A stretch of 64,000 bases of DNA from Ascidia mentula. Taxonomy: Eukaryota; Chordata; Ascidiacea; Phlebobranchia; Ascidiidae. The notes under the pieces were generated by a model. It ran no database searches and was not told the origin of the DNA. It saw nothing but the letters and a program-made list of their open reading frames with translations. The translations under genes and the position numbers were made by a program. Positions 20,688 through 33,998 of this stretch are shown piece after piece; within the stretch, counting starts at the first letter, position 1; every line of letters begins with the position of its first letter. The DNA lies in contig OX387198.1 of assembly GCA_947561715.1 (NCBI GenBank), positions 7,440,001 to 7,504,000 on the forward strand. Reading direction: 5' to 3'.

Positions 20688-23600
20688 CGAAATAGTTTTT
20701 CGTTTTTGCCAGAAGAGCCTTACATTACCAAGTAATATTTGTCGTATATTTCTGACAACGTGTTGGGCGTACATTTGCTTTCTGGGAAAATTGATTCTAA
20801 TTTCACAGCACAAGTGGAAACCAGTTGAGCCAGATTGAAAGACCAAGGTGCAACAACAGTACAACCACATGTCAACGTGACATAGCAACGCATTTACATG
20901 TACCGTGCATGCTATGTGACGTTTGACGTCTCAACGGGGCATTGAATCTCTAAAACAGCTCGACGGGGATTTCCATAACCGATTCAAATATCGCAACGCA
21001 CAAGGCCTGCCATTATCAGCATACAAGACTAACCTACCAGTGCACCTATACGGGAAAGATAGTCTGCCGCAATGACGTCTAACATCGCATTGTTGGGACT
21101 CTGTGACGTAAGTCTGGGTTACGGGCACATAAAATACCCCGAATCTTGTTTTTAACCCTAGTTATGAAGAAACGTAAACTGTTTTGTTCCTTCTAAGCCG
21201 TTGTAGTGAAAGCAGGACATATTACCTCGTGATTTATAGTATCTTCTGTCCTCCTTGACTGTGTAAAACCCTGTTGTCACAACACAGCTCCAGGCGCGTC
21301 AGAAAACCACGTTTGTGACGTAATAAACAGACGGTTGAAAGCGATTGTGGCAAGAAAAATACCCGAATGATAATAAAAGGGTTGTTTGTTGAGAACTGTA
21401 GGGTGTTCAATGGTGGTACATGGAACTGCTTGTAAACACCCAGCAGGAAACATGTCAAACGTTGTACCCAATGTAAAGGTTCCACCGCCTTAAAATTGGG
21501 TTTTGACTTGATTTACTGCCTTTGTGAGACTACTAAAAATAGATCAAAGGACTTCATACGAGCTGGACACATATTCACGAAATGTCAAGACTTGTGCAAA
21601 AAGCTGGGGCGCGATCGGTAAATCCAGGAAACCTGTTTGAACCATCGATGTATTGGATGACTCAAACTCCAAGGAGTGGTCTTAATAGGAATTTGTTGCT
21701 TTAAAAGGCGGAAAAAGTTTGGGAATTTCCTCACGGATTTCAACGGCGCTTTGTCTAGACTCTAGACCGTCCGCCATGCACCGCAAGGGTATTTTTCGGG
21801 CGGTTCGCTTCGGCACACTGCAAACGTAACCCTAAAAACGATAAGTCAAAAGCGGATTAATGTTTGTTAGTACAACTGCCTTATTTTCTCATCAACGTGT
21901 GAATGGCGGGGGACGATGGGCACGGAAATGCAACAAAAGCACAGGGGAAGACACCATCAGTCTGACGAATTGGTCGGTAGATCGTATTACAATATCCGTT
22001 CTGCCCACGTGGATGTTCTCTTCTTGCTTCCTTTCCACTTATCTGCAATATCCTCACGGCACACTGACAGGGTGTTAGGTGGAAATAATATCGGCATCCG
22101 CGTATTAAACAAGAAAAAATACTGCGAATAAATGTGCGCAATCAAAGTGTTAGGTGGTGTTTGACGTGTATGTAGAATGACAAATGTCCAAAATCGCGTA
22201 TTTTTTTATCAATTGTGATATTTTAACCGTTTGAAAGCCTGACATTGTGCTGTGAGTGTAGTGAGTCCCGTTATTGTGGGTGAACCTTATACAGACAACC
22301 ATGGGAAAAACACTACACGACAACGATCAGAACTGCCGAAAGAGGTGTTTTGTTTTTCAACTTTCAAGGGCAACTCCCTCATGCAGCAACGTGCTAACGT
22401 GACGTACCCCGGGGTCAATCCAGTGAGGATTGTAGCAACACCCCAGCACCCTTTCCGGGTTTTCATGACACACGAACATCTTCCCTCAAGGGGAATGTAG
22501 CGTTTCGAGCTTTTCCCGATTTGGCAATTTCCCGAAGGTAAGTGTGCATCATCACGTATGAGTATACTCACAACCCGAAGAAAGAGTAGGGACGTATTCG
22601 GTCATGGTATTATCCTAAAAACAACACAATGCCCTCGAGTTTTGAATAGAATTCTGCACCACGATAGTGAATACAAGCTATAATAAAAGCTAGCGTTTGT
22701 TGCTATATAACCCTAACGAGGTGGTTCTTCTGTAGCACAACACTTTCCTTTGTGAGCTTTGTAGTAAACCTGGAAAAATTATGCTAATATTTATTAAATA
22801 CGCAGGAACCGGTATGTGGGGCCTTGCAACACAATTATATTTAGTTACACCAAGACCGCAAGGAATGCCCTTCTAATAAAAAACCTGTTGAAGTGTTTTC
22901 GCAAATCTCCAGTACTATTCGCACTTCTTTCAATGCCAGGCGCTTTTCCCCTTCCAGAAGTCGTTTCCCTGTGGGAGAAGGAGGCCCACTTCCCCCCTCC
23001 CACGAGTCGCGCGAAATACGTGGAATTTCCCGCGTGCTCTGGAAGTAGCGCGCGCAAAACGCGCAACAACGAAATCAAAGCCGAAACGAATCAACTGCAA
23101 ATGAACTGACGGCGAGGCGTTCGAACTTGAAACCGATGCGGTGACGTTTGCATTCTCGAACTCATGGGAGCACGTCCGTGTGTTTTCGGCGTTCAGCACG
23201 ATTGGGCAACGATTAGAAAACACTGTTTGCCTCCAGGTGCACTTTGTCTGTTATTGTTTCACCCACGTTTGTCACTTGTAAAGAGGAATGGGATATATTT
23301 TGATGCGACATGCGCAGTTTGAATCAATTTGAAAGAGGAAAATCCTTCATGGATGTGACAGTGGATTCCCATCGGTCGTCAGTAAAACGTCATTTTCCTG
23401 CTCCTTGCGTGTTTACTCGATTAAGTGACGTGACCAAACTTGGATTTTTTGATGCGTTGGCATGTTTTCAAACTGGATCCAGTGTCTTGGTTGCTTTTGG
23501 TTTCACCCAACATCTGTGACTGGTTTCAAAAATATGTGTAAACAGGTTTTGGCCTGTACCAATTTAATGAATAGACCGTTAACCCGAGGTCGTCAGGCTG

Positions 23601-26600
23601 CAAAACAACATCGCTCTGTTTTCAAAGTCGTAAATGTCTGCCGCTGTCCGCAAAACACTAAGCTTGGAAGTTTGTAAAGTTTACGGCAAAACCGTAAAAG
23701 TGTACGAGCGAATTCCCCTCGTCAAAACCTAATCCGCAATAAACGTTTTAGCGGGGACTTTTGGAATTCAATTGTTCATGGTGCTTTTTGAAAAAAATGC
23801 GCCCTATGCCACGCTACCTGCGTATATCTCGCTTGGAATTTGTTATTCCATTTGTGGTGTATGCCATTTGCGCCAAACGCGCCCACTTTGTAATTGTACA
23901 CCTCCCGCGTACACCGTACTCGGAACAGAGACCGCGCTATCGTGTTTAACAAGCTTACACGACGTAAATACACGCATCTACAAGATTACTATCTGCGTCT
24001 CATACCGAAAGGAAAATTTTTTTTTTAAATCTATTGCATGAACAGGTTTAGTATCATTTTGTTCAGCAAGTTGTAGTATAACTGCAACTGCACATATTCT
24101 CCAAATCGCGCATTTTGAACTCTATACACAGCGATCATAAGATACCCGTTTTGTTAGCTGTATGGTGTGATATTTATGTGGAAGTACATGGTGTGAACCA
24201 ATCAAATCACTGTCGACAGCTCAGCTCTCCTGCCAGCACATACTACGCGGGGAATTCCGCGTTTGAATCGAATTCTGATCCCCGAGTAAACAGATCATGT
24301 TTACTGGCGTTGCAGGAGATTTGAAACGGTTCAAGAATCACCGCGAAGCAAATTTTTTTTTTTTAAATTGAAACCTAATATCATAGTTTGTGACAATTAC
24401 GTCAGATACAAACTCAGAACTGATTTGACCTATTTGCCACATTAGATTGATGTTATAATCCAAACTAAGGGCAGCATTTTCCCCCACTTCCCATAGCATT
24501 TTCCCCCCTTGCGAGCAATTACACATATATCATTTGATTTTTTTCCGTGTTGTCGTTAAGGACTTCTAACTTGTTGTGGTATTGATCAAAATTTAGTTTT
24601 TCGTAAAATCGCCGACTTCAAAACCGAATTAAATGCATATAACATTTGAGAAAAATTTAATGTTTTCGGACTGTGAACTTTTTTAGTGCCACAAGTATTT
24701 GTTTTAAAGTTGCTCTGCGTTGTTGCCTGGGTTTATTTTAAATTGATATGCACGTGCGAATATCATCTGTTCAAAACTCCAGAACCAATTTTGATGACAG
24801 GACATCGGCGGCCCATTTGTGTGCGCAGTCTCAAATGTAAATCGAAATTCGGCATAAGCTTGTATATCTACATGCACAACGACAAATGGTTTTGTTTAAT
24901 TATTATGAGCATAGTGAAATGTTATGATCGATTTTATCCGGGTCATCAGAAATCGGAACTGGAAACAACGTCACAGCCGGCAACGTAGCTTCATCCGCTG
25001 TTGCTGTTCCATCACCACAAACGGGGCTTTTCCCTTGAAGAATAGATCAGACAGATGATGGCTATTGACGTAAAAAGTTTTACGTATTAGGCCAAAGGCT
25101 AAAAGTACATTCGTTGCCGTATAGGTATCGCGTGGAAATGATTCTTTTTTTCTATTAGTTTCACTCATCCAAAATATACAGCGATCTTCGTTCGCAGGAA
25201 AGTCTTTTACTCCGTTCATTTCTAGCTGGCATGTATATAATTGTCACATCTGCGTCATTGCGGTATGCCGCCTTTGCCAAACGGAAACAACCTTCTCACC
25301 GCCAAGTTGCTTTTCCAGTGAGTTTTGAAACGCGACAGAAATACATCCACGTCACTGATATTTATTTAAAGTTGCAATATTTCTACCAAGCACTTCCAAC
25401 CATACTGCACCGCACGGATGCCCGCGGTCATTGAGCTACAGGCAGTTGTGCTCACTGTTTCGACCAGGTAATATTTTCACAATATTTCAAGATGTATTTC
25501 AAACATTTAGTTCGGAAATCTTGTGCGTATCGCGGAATAAATTTGTTTGTCAAGTGGTAGTGCGCCATTTCCTGTACTCAACCTGCCACCCGTTCGACAA
25601 GTTGGTATCAACAGTCATGATACGAAACAGCTTAAAATTCCGCGACTTTAATTAACGTGTTTGGCCTCGGAGCGGTGCGATTCGAAGGTGATCGCTTCAC
25701 ATTTGTTTTCAGTGAAAGCAAAATTGCGAGTCTTAACTTTTGACCTCGTATGTGAGACCACATAAATCCCACGAATTCGCGAATTTTTATGACAATTTTT
25801 GCCAGTTTAGTCGGCATCACGCACGCAATCTTTATGATGTTCCGTATGTGTCGAGGAGGTGCGTTTTGGTCGACGGGCTACTATAGTTTAGTTCTTTCGA
25901 CTTAACATTTTCACGTTTTATCGAGATTTATCAAAAAACGCGATATTTTTTCACAGACCTGCCAAACTACATTTGAGATAAACATAATTCACGCGTTGTT
26001 TGTGGTGCAATTCTACATACATATGACTAACCACCAGCCAAAATATCTGAAAAAGTCCGATGCTAATTTAGGCCCCTTTAAAGGGCCATGCACAGTGTTT
26101 CAACACTTCACATAAAAAATGCCCAATCTCGCAGAGATTTAAATTTACGCTTTCCTTTTTTCCCCCGGGTTTTCTGCACAAAATCCCATCACCAAAATTT
26201 GCATGTCGAGAAATGTGTTTCAGCCGTTTCTGCGGAAGCGGGTTTTTAAAACATGAAATGTCATGGTTTGCGGCGCTTTTTATCGATTGACTCACATCTT
26301 GGTGGCTTACATCTTATATTATTAACCATAGTTGCTATCTAACTTTATGACATTTTTACTCCTCATTTAGGTGTTTATAGTAGATAGGCGGTGATTAATT
26401 TTAGGAATTTAACTACGAAATCTGTTTCCAGTAAGCACGACGCGATAAAAACCCGATTTATTTACTTCTCAGTAATGAACCGTTGTAGTAAACGTTTATT
26501 CGACCAATATACAAATTTAGAAAAACAGAGATAGCTAGAGACTCAATTTTGCGAGAACATATCTTTCTATGCAAAGGACAATTGGTTGTAAATGTTCTAA

Positions 26601-26842
26601 ATTTCACCTCTCTTTGTGTCGTTTCAGTGATTTGAATAATTTTATGCGAGTAGGATTGGATTTGATAAATTGCCTAATCGTAATGAAATGTGGTTTGACC
26701 TTTTTATATACAGCACAACGTACTTTCCTTGGCCTTTTGCGCAATGTTCTTACTCTGTATATCATGTGACTTTTGCATGCTGAAGCAAAGTCCCATACGA
26801 TTATATTTCTCACGAAATAGAAGCATATAGATTCCAGTTGCC

Positions 26843-26886
26843 ACTTATTTAAAGAAGGTTTTCTAGATGTTTCTTTTTAAATAAGT
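26843..26886. repeat. AT-rich inverted repeat
   Basis: ACTTATTTAAAGAA at the left pairs with TTCTTTTTAAATAAGT at the right (two extra A/T) around a short loop. It may be a foldback or simple AT-rich structure. Confidence 0.45.
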
Positions 26887-27811
26887 AACCCCCTATTGGA
26901 CGATATTTACATTTCCCAAAACATTCGATACTGAGCCCGTTTTAAAGCGAGTATTTGTTCTGTTAAAAAGGACGTTTGATTATGGTTTAATTTGTTCAAC
27001 ACGCTTGTGTACCAAAGCACACAAATGCGCTGATGCCCAAATTGGACTTTGTATTCGCAGCGAGTGAAAAGCGGAGCCTGGCCTTTTGTGTATGTTTTAC
27101 CTTCTATTGTTAAATACAAAAGCGCCCGCCATTCGATCCAAGTATATACTGCCAACACGTTCCCATCCTTTGTATGTGGGTGAACATGTAATGAATATTC
27201 TAAAGAGCGACAGGCTGTGTGTCTACACCGATTAGACTAAAGCCATTTTTAAAATCGAAATTAAATCTCATAATTTAGCATCTAGGCAAAACGCGACTGT
27301 GACTGCAGCGAACCGGATCGTTGATGCTTGGTTTAAAGTAAATTTTTAATTTATAGGTGTAACTTAACGTACTCTAACGCCGATACTCAGGATACGTATA
27401 ACAACCTGTAAATCAGGGGCGTAAGGAAAACTGATTACATGGATGAAATCCCCCTCATTAAGTTTCCTGAAAGCGCTCTAACGCACTGAAAACCCCAGCA
27501 CGTGATATATAACACGTCGACAGCACGTTCGATCACAATTTTTGCAATATCATCGCTTGGCCAGTGCGGAGAATGTATCTGAACACACCAGACACGCATT
27601 CTATATCCCCTGCGCCAGACACGCCCACGTTTGTATAACGTGAATACAAAGGCAAGGAGTCTGAAAATAGACCTGCTTGCGTAGTGCCGAGTGTCGACGT
27701 GACGCACAATTTTGCGTCAGCACGCTTAGCGCAGTAACTCGGCCGTGACGGTGCCTTTGTACCTCTGCCCTTGGGCTAGAAAGAGAAATTCCTCTACCGG
27801 GGTTTTACGCC

Positions 27812-30214
27812 GGGATGTGGAGGGGAAACTTGCCCACCTGCGGGCGAAAAAAGACGTGTCTCACGTTTAGGTGGGAGTTTAAACTTATTTGCCCGGGGCG
27901 CGGTGTGTTGTTTTTAGCTTTGAACTTTACACACAGTCGCCACACTAGTTCCTGCTTCGAGCGGTTTTATTGTCGAGCGACATTTGTATCATTTCTCTGT
28001 ATTCGGAAGAGGTATACACGAATATCTGCTTTCCCTTTCGTTTCGGGTGCAAAACACAACATGGAAGTGCAGGAAAAAAGAAACACTGTTTTCCTTCCAC
28101 AAAGGGCATCTTTCTAGGAGCTGAACCTTAACTGCCGTAAGCCGATAACTGCGTTGGACCCACGTACCTGGTAATAAGCTTTAGGGTTAAAATGTTCTCA
28201 AAGGACAAAGGTTGGTTAAGCTATAGCGTTGTTTGGTGACGAGGGGAAAGTTTTATAAAGCATCGTGCATGGAATGATTTATTTCCCGAAAGCTGATGCC
28301 GGGTTCATCTCGTTGTTGTACAAACAGTATCGAGTCATTCCAATAAACAGGATAGGATCGCATTTCGGCAACCAAGCTTAATCCATCTTAACCGCGTTTC
28401 GTTTTCCACTTTAACTATACGCAGCCCGCAAGCCCGCAGTATTTCCACAAAAATCAATACGCGATGACTGGCTGTTATTAGAAGGAAAGGTTTACGGCTG
28501 TGGGACCCATTCAAGGCAGCATGTTTGCCCGTTTCTGTACCACGTTTGCACGGCAACGTAGCAAAACGAAACTGCCACACAGTAGGTCTTGCGCCATCGT
28601 CCAAAGGCTGAGTCACGACCACGCGGTGAAGTCAAACAAAGAAATGTGACGAGGGCGGGTAGATTTGTGTCGCCATGACGACAAACAAGAAGCAAGACCG
28701 CTTTTCACAACTTTCGTTTCCGATGCTTACGGGATTTTTGGTTGCTGCATTATTTGGTGCCCTTGGCAACAGCAGAAGGGAAACGAAATCTTGTTGTTTG
28801 TAACGAAAACAAGAAATGGGATCCATATTCCTACCGGTGTCTTCGAAGCTGGCGTGGAGAGTATGCAATACTGCCCAGCTTTTCCATTGATTTTCCAGAG
28901 TGAATGTGAACGTAACTTTTTAAAAACTTGTTCTATGACTTGTAAGGTTTAGCAAACTCACACTTTGCGGTAAGCTGCTGCAAAAAAATGATATTTAGTT
29001 CTATTGCACCCGAAAGGAAAATATCGTTTTGTAACGAAATACGACCAAATGCACCAGGAATGTAACACCAAAGATTCAACTTTACACAATCGCCCTCTAG
29101 CCACAAATCAATGACCATCGGTTTCAGGATTGCATTATAGTCGACGCCGCAAATGGGTTTAGCAGAACGTTGCACGCATTATACAGGCCATAATATCAAA
29201 CACAAAACATTTAAGTGAAATTATCGAATGCTTTTTGCTACAATGCAATTTACTGATTAACAAATACATTCGACAGATATCATGTTTTTTGGGATCACAC
29301 CAGAATTTTAATCCATCGGGTTCAGGTTTCTCGATCAGGTTTTCTGCTTGGTATATGCTGGGTTAAGATTTTCGCACTGGTCCAACATGGCTCTATGCTG
29401 ACGTCTACCGGCCGTATTGCAATTGCGTCAGTTACGTTTGAGCATAATTTTAGTGTTTCTGCGCGTTACGTTTGTACGAAATCAAATTAAGAAGATACTT
29501 TATTTTTTAAGCATTAGAAATTATTCCGAACAAGAACGTAACCGTGCTATCACAAGCACACGTATTTATGTTTCCATTAGTATGAACATAGCTTTGAAGA
29601 CACAAATGTTAAAATATTTAGGACGGAAGTAACGTTTTGTTAAACGCGTTCATCGTCAAATGAGATTTATTTGCAATTTGGATCGTTCTTGAAGATGACG
29701 TTCAACGCAAAGCCCTCACCAAAACGCCAAAACGGTTGGCCAAAACGGGACGAATTCTAGGAACTCGTGAAAATGTCAAAAGCAAAAGGTTCTTCAAGCC
29801 AACTTCTATTTACAGCGTTTGAAGTGTCAATTCCTACCGAGCGCATACAAGGTCGCAGAACGCTCTGGCGAGAATTCCAGTAAGAAAGATTTGTCTATCG
29901 AAAGACCATTGGCACGGTCTAGGCACGCTGGAGCTGAAATGAGGGGCAATACAGCCAACTTGAATAGTTGGAAATACCACGACCGGAAGCACCTGCAAGC
30001 AACTGAACGACTTTTAGGCGCACTCCGAGGTTCATAACAACTTGAATGGTTCTGCAAAGACTACACAGCGCCAGCTTGCAAGTAAAATACGCAAAAAAAT
30101 CGACCATTAATATTCAGTTGTTTCGTTGCGGGTGTTTCCACTTGTTAAAGGGTCACCGTTGAGCTAGTTAGTTTTTCGGGTCTGAGTTTAGATTTTATTG
30201 GTTTTTATTTTGCA
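27812..30214 (+). other. Non-genic 5' part of repeat unit 1
   Basis: About 2.4 kb before the gene of unit 1; equivalents precede each of the other genes. Frames are shared between copies only because the copies are near-identical, and several are shifted or closed in one or another copy, so coding is not shown. It should include the promoter of the CUB-Sushi gene. Confidence 0.5.
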
Positions 30215-30250
30215 GTTCAACGACAAATAAATCAATATTTTGTCACTGTT

Positions 30251-33045
30251 ATGGGTTTCCAAAGGAAAGCTGTGCGACTTTTGTTGGGGTTTTGCCTTTT
30301 GGTGATCGGCGCCCAAGCGGGCAACGGTAAGATGTTAGTCAATTGCGAGATGATGTTTGTTGGTTGTGTAATAAACTTTCTGGTGCTGGCGTTTTGTTTT
30401 TTCCAAATACTACAACTTCGTGATGTAAAACGAGAAACAAAGCTTCTTTTGCAGAATAAAAGCATACCAGTTACTTACACCTGTTTTACCCAAAGCCATT
30501 GCAACATTTATCGCGCAGAAATCAAGCTGATCAAAGACAGTGACGGTTTTGAGTCGCCAACGAAGCCGAACAGAGATATAACTTCCACCCACTTAATTAA
30601 GGCCAAAAGAGGCAGAAGGATTTCAGTACAATTCGACGAACTTGATCTTGACTCTGCAGATGGTGACATGGTTACAGTAAGTTGTTCTTACTAATAACCA
30701 TACATAACACAAGACACAATACTTTAAACTTTAGTATGAGGAATAACTGGAAATCCACAAAGAAAGGTAACACTTTGATATTATCTTTCAACTTTACGCT
30801 GCCGCGACCGCATCACAGATAACAAGCTGCACGTCGACTTTCTAGTAAATGTGTTTTCAATGTTTTAAGGAAGGGCAACCCGCATTGCAAACGTAAAAAG
30901 CAAAACAACTAAATTATGTTCACTCTATAAATAGTATTGGTAAGATATCGCTTGTGTGTAGGTGAAGGACGGGCGTTCTAGCACTCTCTATCACGTCTAC
31001 ACAAGGAATAACAATGATAGAAGAATTCACCTGGTTGTTGAAGACGCGTCAGGACGAGGGTAAGAACTGGTTCGGGATTTGCATAAAATACAATTAATGC
31101 CAACGAAGTGCATTCTGCTCAGCGGAGGGAGTGCAGACCGTGTGGTGGAAGAGCCGGTGGTGTTCCACGCTCAAACCAAGAGAGTGTTCGTCACCTACTA
31201 CACAGAAAATTCGAGAAACAAAGCAGGATTTCGAGCCAGATATGAAAGTAAGTCATTGGCGCCTTGAAATAAGATGACATAAGGAGTTTTGCGACTCATG
31301 CATCGAGCGTAATTGAATCACGCTTTGTCGTTTTCACATTTTTTACATTTTAGACGCTTTGCTTCGAATTTTCAAGATTAATTACGGACTTATGTGTTGA
31401 AACATGAATATATATTTGGAGAAATACGTAAATAATGGGATATTTTTTGTTGATATGACAAGGTTACTGAAAGAACATTCACAACGCTATTTCGCACCAT
31501 ATTAGCCAAATTTCCTATGAATTCTGGTACTGAAAGCTGGTGTCGGAAGATTTCTTTAACTACTAATGTTTTTCAGCCTACCCAGACAACCTATGCTCAG
31601 TGTCTGACCTAAGCGTCAGAGACCCGAATCCCTCTTGCGACGGTTATGAAATCGCTCCAGTGGCCACTAGATGCTCCCACAGAATACAATGTAAAGAAAA
31701 CTATGAACAATACGGGTATGTTGAGGGCGCCTGACAGCATCGGTTAAGCGCCCGAACCATTCACCAAGTACAAAAACTGATCGGGATTGTTACTCAGAAT
31801 AACCTGGGTTCGAATTCCTGTGAGGTTAAATAAAACGGGTATTAGTTTCGCGGGGTAGACTATCTCATGCGAAGCATTTGTCCAAGGGTTTCGAATGCCG
31901 CTTTGATATTTTTAAAGAAACAAAATAATAAGAACATGAAGCTGAAAGCTTGTGACAGCAAATGTGATTCTTACATCAATTTACTACATCACAACTTTAC
32001 ACCGGAAAATAATTTCTGTTTGCTGAATTGTAGGAGTGCATTATGTGTTGCTGGAAGTTGGAGGGACAATACGACTTGTCTGCCTAAGGAAACTCTCGTT
32101 GAACAATGCACAATCGATGAAACAGGACTGGTAAGGATGTTATCTTGCGTTGGTGAAATATTCTTTACGAGAATGGACGCAAATGGATAATACATTAAAC
32201 ATTGCACAAACGTCTATTAAATGTGAACTGTTATTAGGGTTACTGGTAATTATTTTAAAGCAAATTATTACTTGACCTTCGTTTGAGGCGAACGGAAATA
32301 ATTTGGATATTTGTTTGGTTAGTCACACTGACTTTTTAACAAACCTGACTTTTTAGAACCGCGTCATATCCTGAAAATAATCCGTGTTTGATGAAAAACT
32401 AAGTACGTTGAGATAAGATAACTGAGCACGGAAGTCCATAAGAAGCAAATTTCTTAGAAATAAGCACCGTCACCCTGATTATTGAATGTATTTCTAAAAA
32501 CAGAACACAGACTGCCCGTTCAAGATTGAGGAACTGGTGGAGTTTTACGCAAAAACAGACGACAGTGGTATGATCGGCATGGATGTTGAACAAGGGCTGG
32601 GCAGGTCTTGGCAAAGCGGCTTTCGATCATCCTGTACCGACAAAGTTTGTCAAAAAATTGGCGACACCTACATAATTAGCTGCTATCGTCTTGGTGAGTC
32701 TCCCTGCTTAGGAAATGATTATAAACGTGTGAGCGTGAAGCAGCTTGTGCATTGTCGCAATGTATTTATTTGTATACATCCTATATATAGGATTTTAGCG
32801 TATCCTACAAGCAGGTTAAGGAATACATTTCAGTGTGTCACATGTAACAAATGATAATTACTGCAAAAAAACCCGAAACACGATTGCGTGCACGTTGTTT
32901 GAACAAAACTTACCACTACAGAAATATGGTTGTTAGCATATTGTGGTAATCACGGTGCTACTTTACAGCTGATTATGAGAAACGTCGAATGTGCAGGATC
33001 TGTCAATATTATATATGCAAAAATCCTTGGGTCGCCACGGGCTGA
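30251..33045 (+). CDS. Secreted CUB and Sushi-like domain protein, array copy 1
   Basis: Predicted extracellular protein of 335 residues; binding partner unknown. Exons: 30251-30326, 30471-30676, 30962-31059, 31123-31247, 31577-31715, 32034-32130, 32504-32693, 32969-33045, all GT-AG with consistent phases. Residues 1-23 form a signal peptide (basic MGFQRKAVR, then a hydrophobic core ending GAQA). Residues about 26-168 fit a CUB domain: FESPTKPN near the start, GRRISVQFDELDL, DGDMVTVKDG, and the closing strand KRVFVTYYTENS...AGFRARYE. It has only two cysteines (residues 30 and 36). Residues 189-230 resemble a Sushi/CCP module (spaced Cys, GSALCVAGSW). The tail (248-335) has seven cysteines and no recognised domain. 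A strong acceptor (TTTTTATTTTGCAG, ending 30215) lies 35 nt before the start codon. The name is descriptive; no orthologue is recognised. Confidence 0.85.
31807..31818 (+). repeat. tRNA-like B box in intron 5 of CUB gene (SINE remnant?)
   Basis: GGTTCGAATTCC matches the pol III B-box consensus. About 50 nt upstream, CGGTTAAGCG is a poor A-box match. Equivalent sequence sits in the same intron of all five copies. It is best read as a tRNA-derived SINE remnant carried by the ancestral unit. No tRNA cloverleaf was found. Confidence 0.35.
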
Positions 33046-33125
33046 TCTCCTTTCAGAAACGAATTTCATCAGATCGCATTGGATTTTGGACAAACGTTTA
33101 ATTTGTTTTCTTGAATGTACATTGC

Positions 33126-33131
33126 AATAAA
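33126..33131 (+). terminator. Polyadenylation signal of array gene 1 at unit border
   Basis: AATAAA is 80 bp after the stop codon, and the next repeat unit begins 7 bp further on. The equivalent hexamers for copies 2 to 5 are at 38491-38496, 43816-43821, 49156-49161 and 56207-56212. Confidence 0.65.
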
Positions 33132-33998
33132 TATACCGGGATGTGGAGGGGAAACTTGCCCACCTGCGGGCGAGAAAAGACGTGTCTCACGTTTAGGTGG
33201 GAGTTTAAACTTATTTGCCCGGGGCGCGGTGTGTTGTTTTTAGCTTTGAACTTTACACACAGTCGCCACACTAGTTCCTGCTTCGAGCGGTTTTATTGTC
33301 GAGCGACATTTGTATCATTTCTCTATATTCGGAAGAGGTATACACGAATATCTGCTTTTCCTTTCGTTTCGGGTGCAATACACAACATGGAAGTGCAGGA
33401 AAAAAGAAACACTATTTTCCTTCCACAAAGGGCATCTTTCTAGGAGCTGAACATTAACTGCCTTAGGCCGATAACTGCGTTGGACCCACGTACCTGGTAA
33501 TGAGCTTTAGGGTTAAAATGTTCTCAAAGGACAAAGGTTGGTTAAGCTAGCGTTGTTTGGTGAAGAGGGGAAAGTTTTATAAAGCATCGTGCATGGAATG
33601 ATTTATTTCCCGAAAGCTGATGCCGGGTTCATCTCGTTGTTGTACAAATAGTATCGAGTCATTCCAGTAAACAGGATAGGATCGCATTTCGGCAACCACG
33701 CTTAATCTATCTTAACCGCGTTTCGTTTTCCACTTCAACTGTACGCAGCGCGCAAGCCCGCTGTATTTCCACAAAAATCAATACGCGATGACTGGCTGTT
33801 ATTGGAAGGAAAGGTTTACGGCTGTGCGACCCATTCAAGGCAACATGTGTGCCCGTTTCTGTACCACGTTTGCACGGCAACGTAGCAACACGAAACTGCC
33901 ACACAGTGGGTCTTGCGCCATCGTCCAAAGGCTGAGTCACGACCACGCGGTGAAGTCAAACAAAGAAATGTGACGAGGGCGGGTAGATTTGTGTCGCC

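Larger units (their letters stand above)
15902..27811. other. 12-kb stretch with no recognisable gene
   Basis: Every open frame here is at most about 110 codons, frames on opposite strands overlap, and none shows a domain, signal peptide or convincing exon series. The stretch holds isolated small motifs, listed separately: hairpins, a CAA microsatellite, a hammerhead-like motif and kappaB-like sites. It could be regulatory DNA, old repeats, or an intron of a gene whose exons I cannot see. Confidence 0.5.

Noticed and set aside
29417-29632. 71-codon frame present in all five units
   Set aside because: It starts at TTG rather than ATG, the composition is unconvincing, and identity between copies explains its persistence.
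29827-30057. Minus-strand frames repeated in every array unit (Cys-rich, about 76-99 aa)
   Set aside because: Conserved only because the units are near-identical; lengths and starts change with small indels between units.
30251-30694. 147-codon continuous frame through intron 1 of array copies 1-3
   Set aside because: Comparison with copies 4 and 5, which lack 58 bp here, shows that the middle is intron and the acceptor is ATACCAG.
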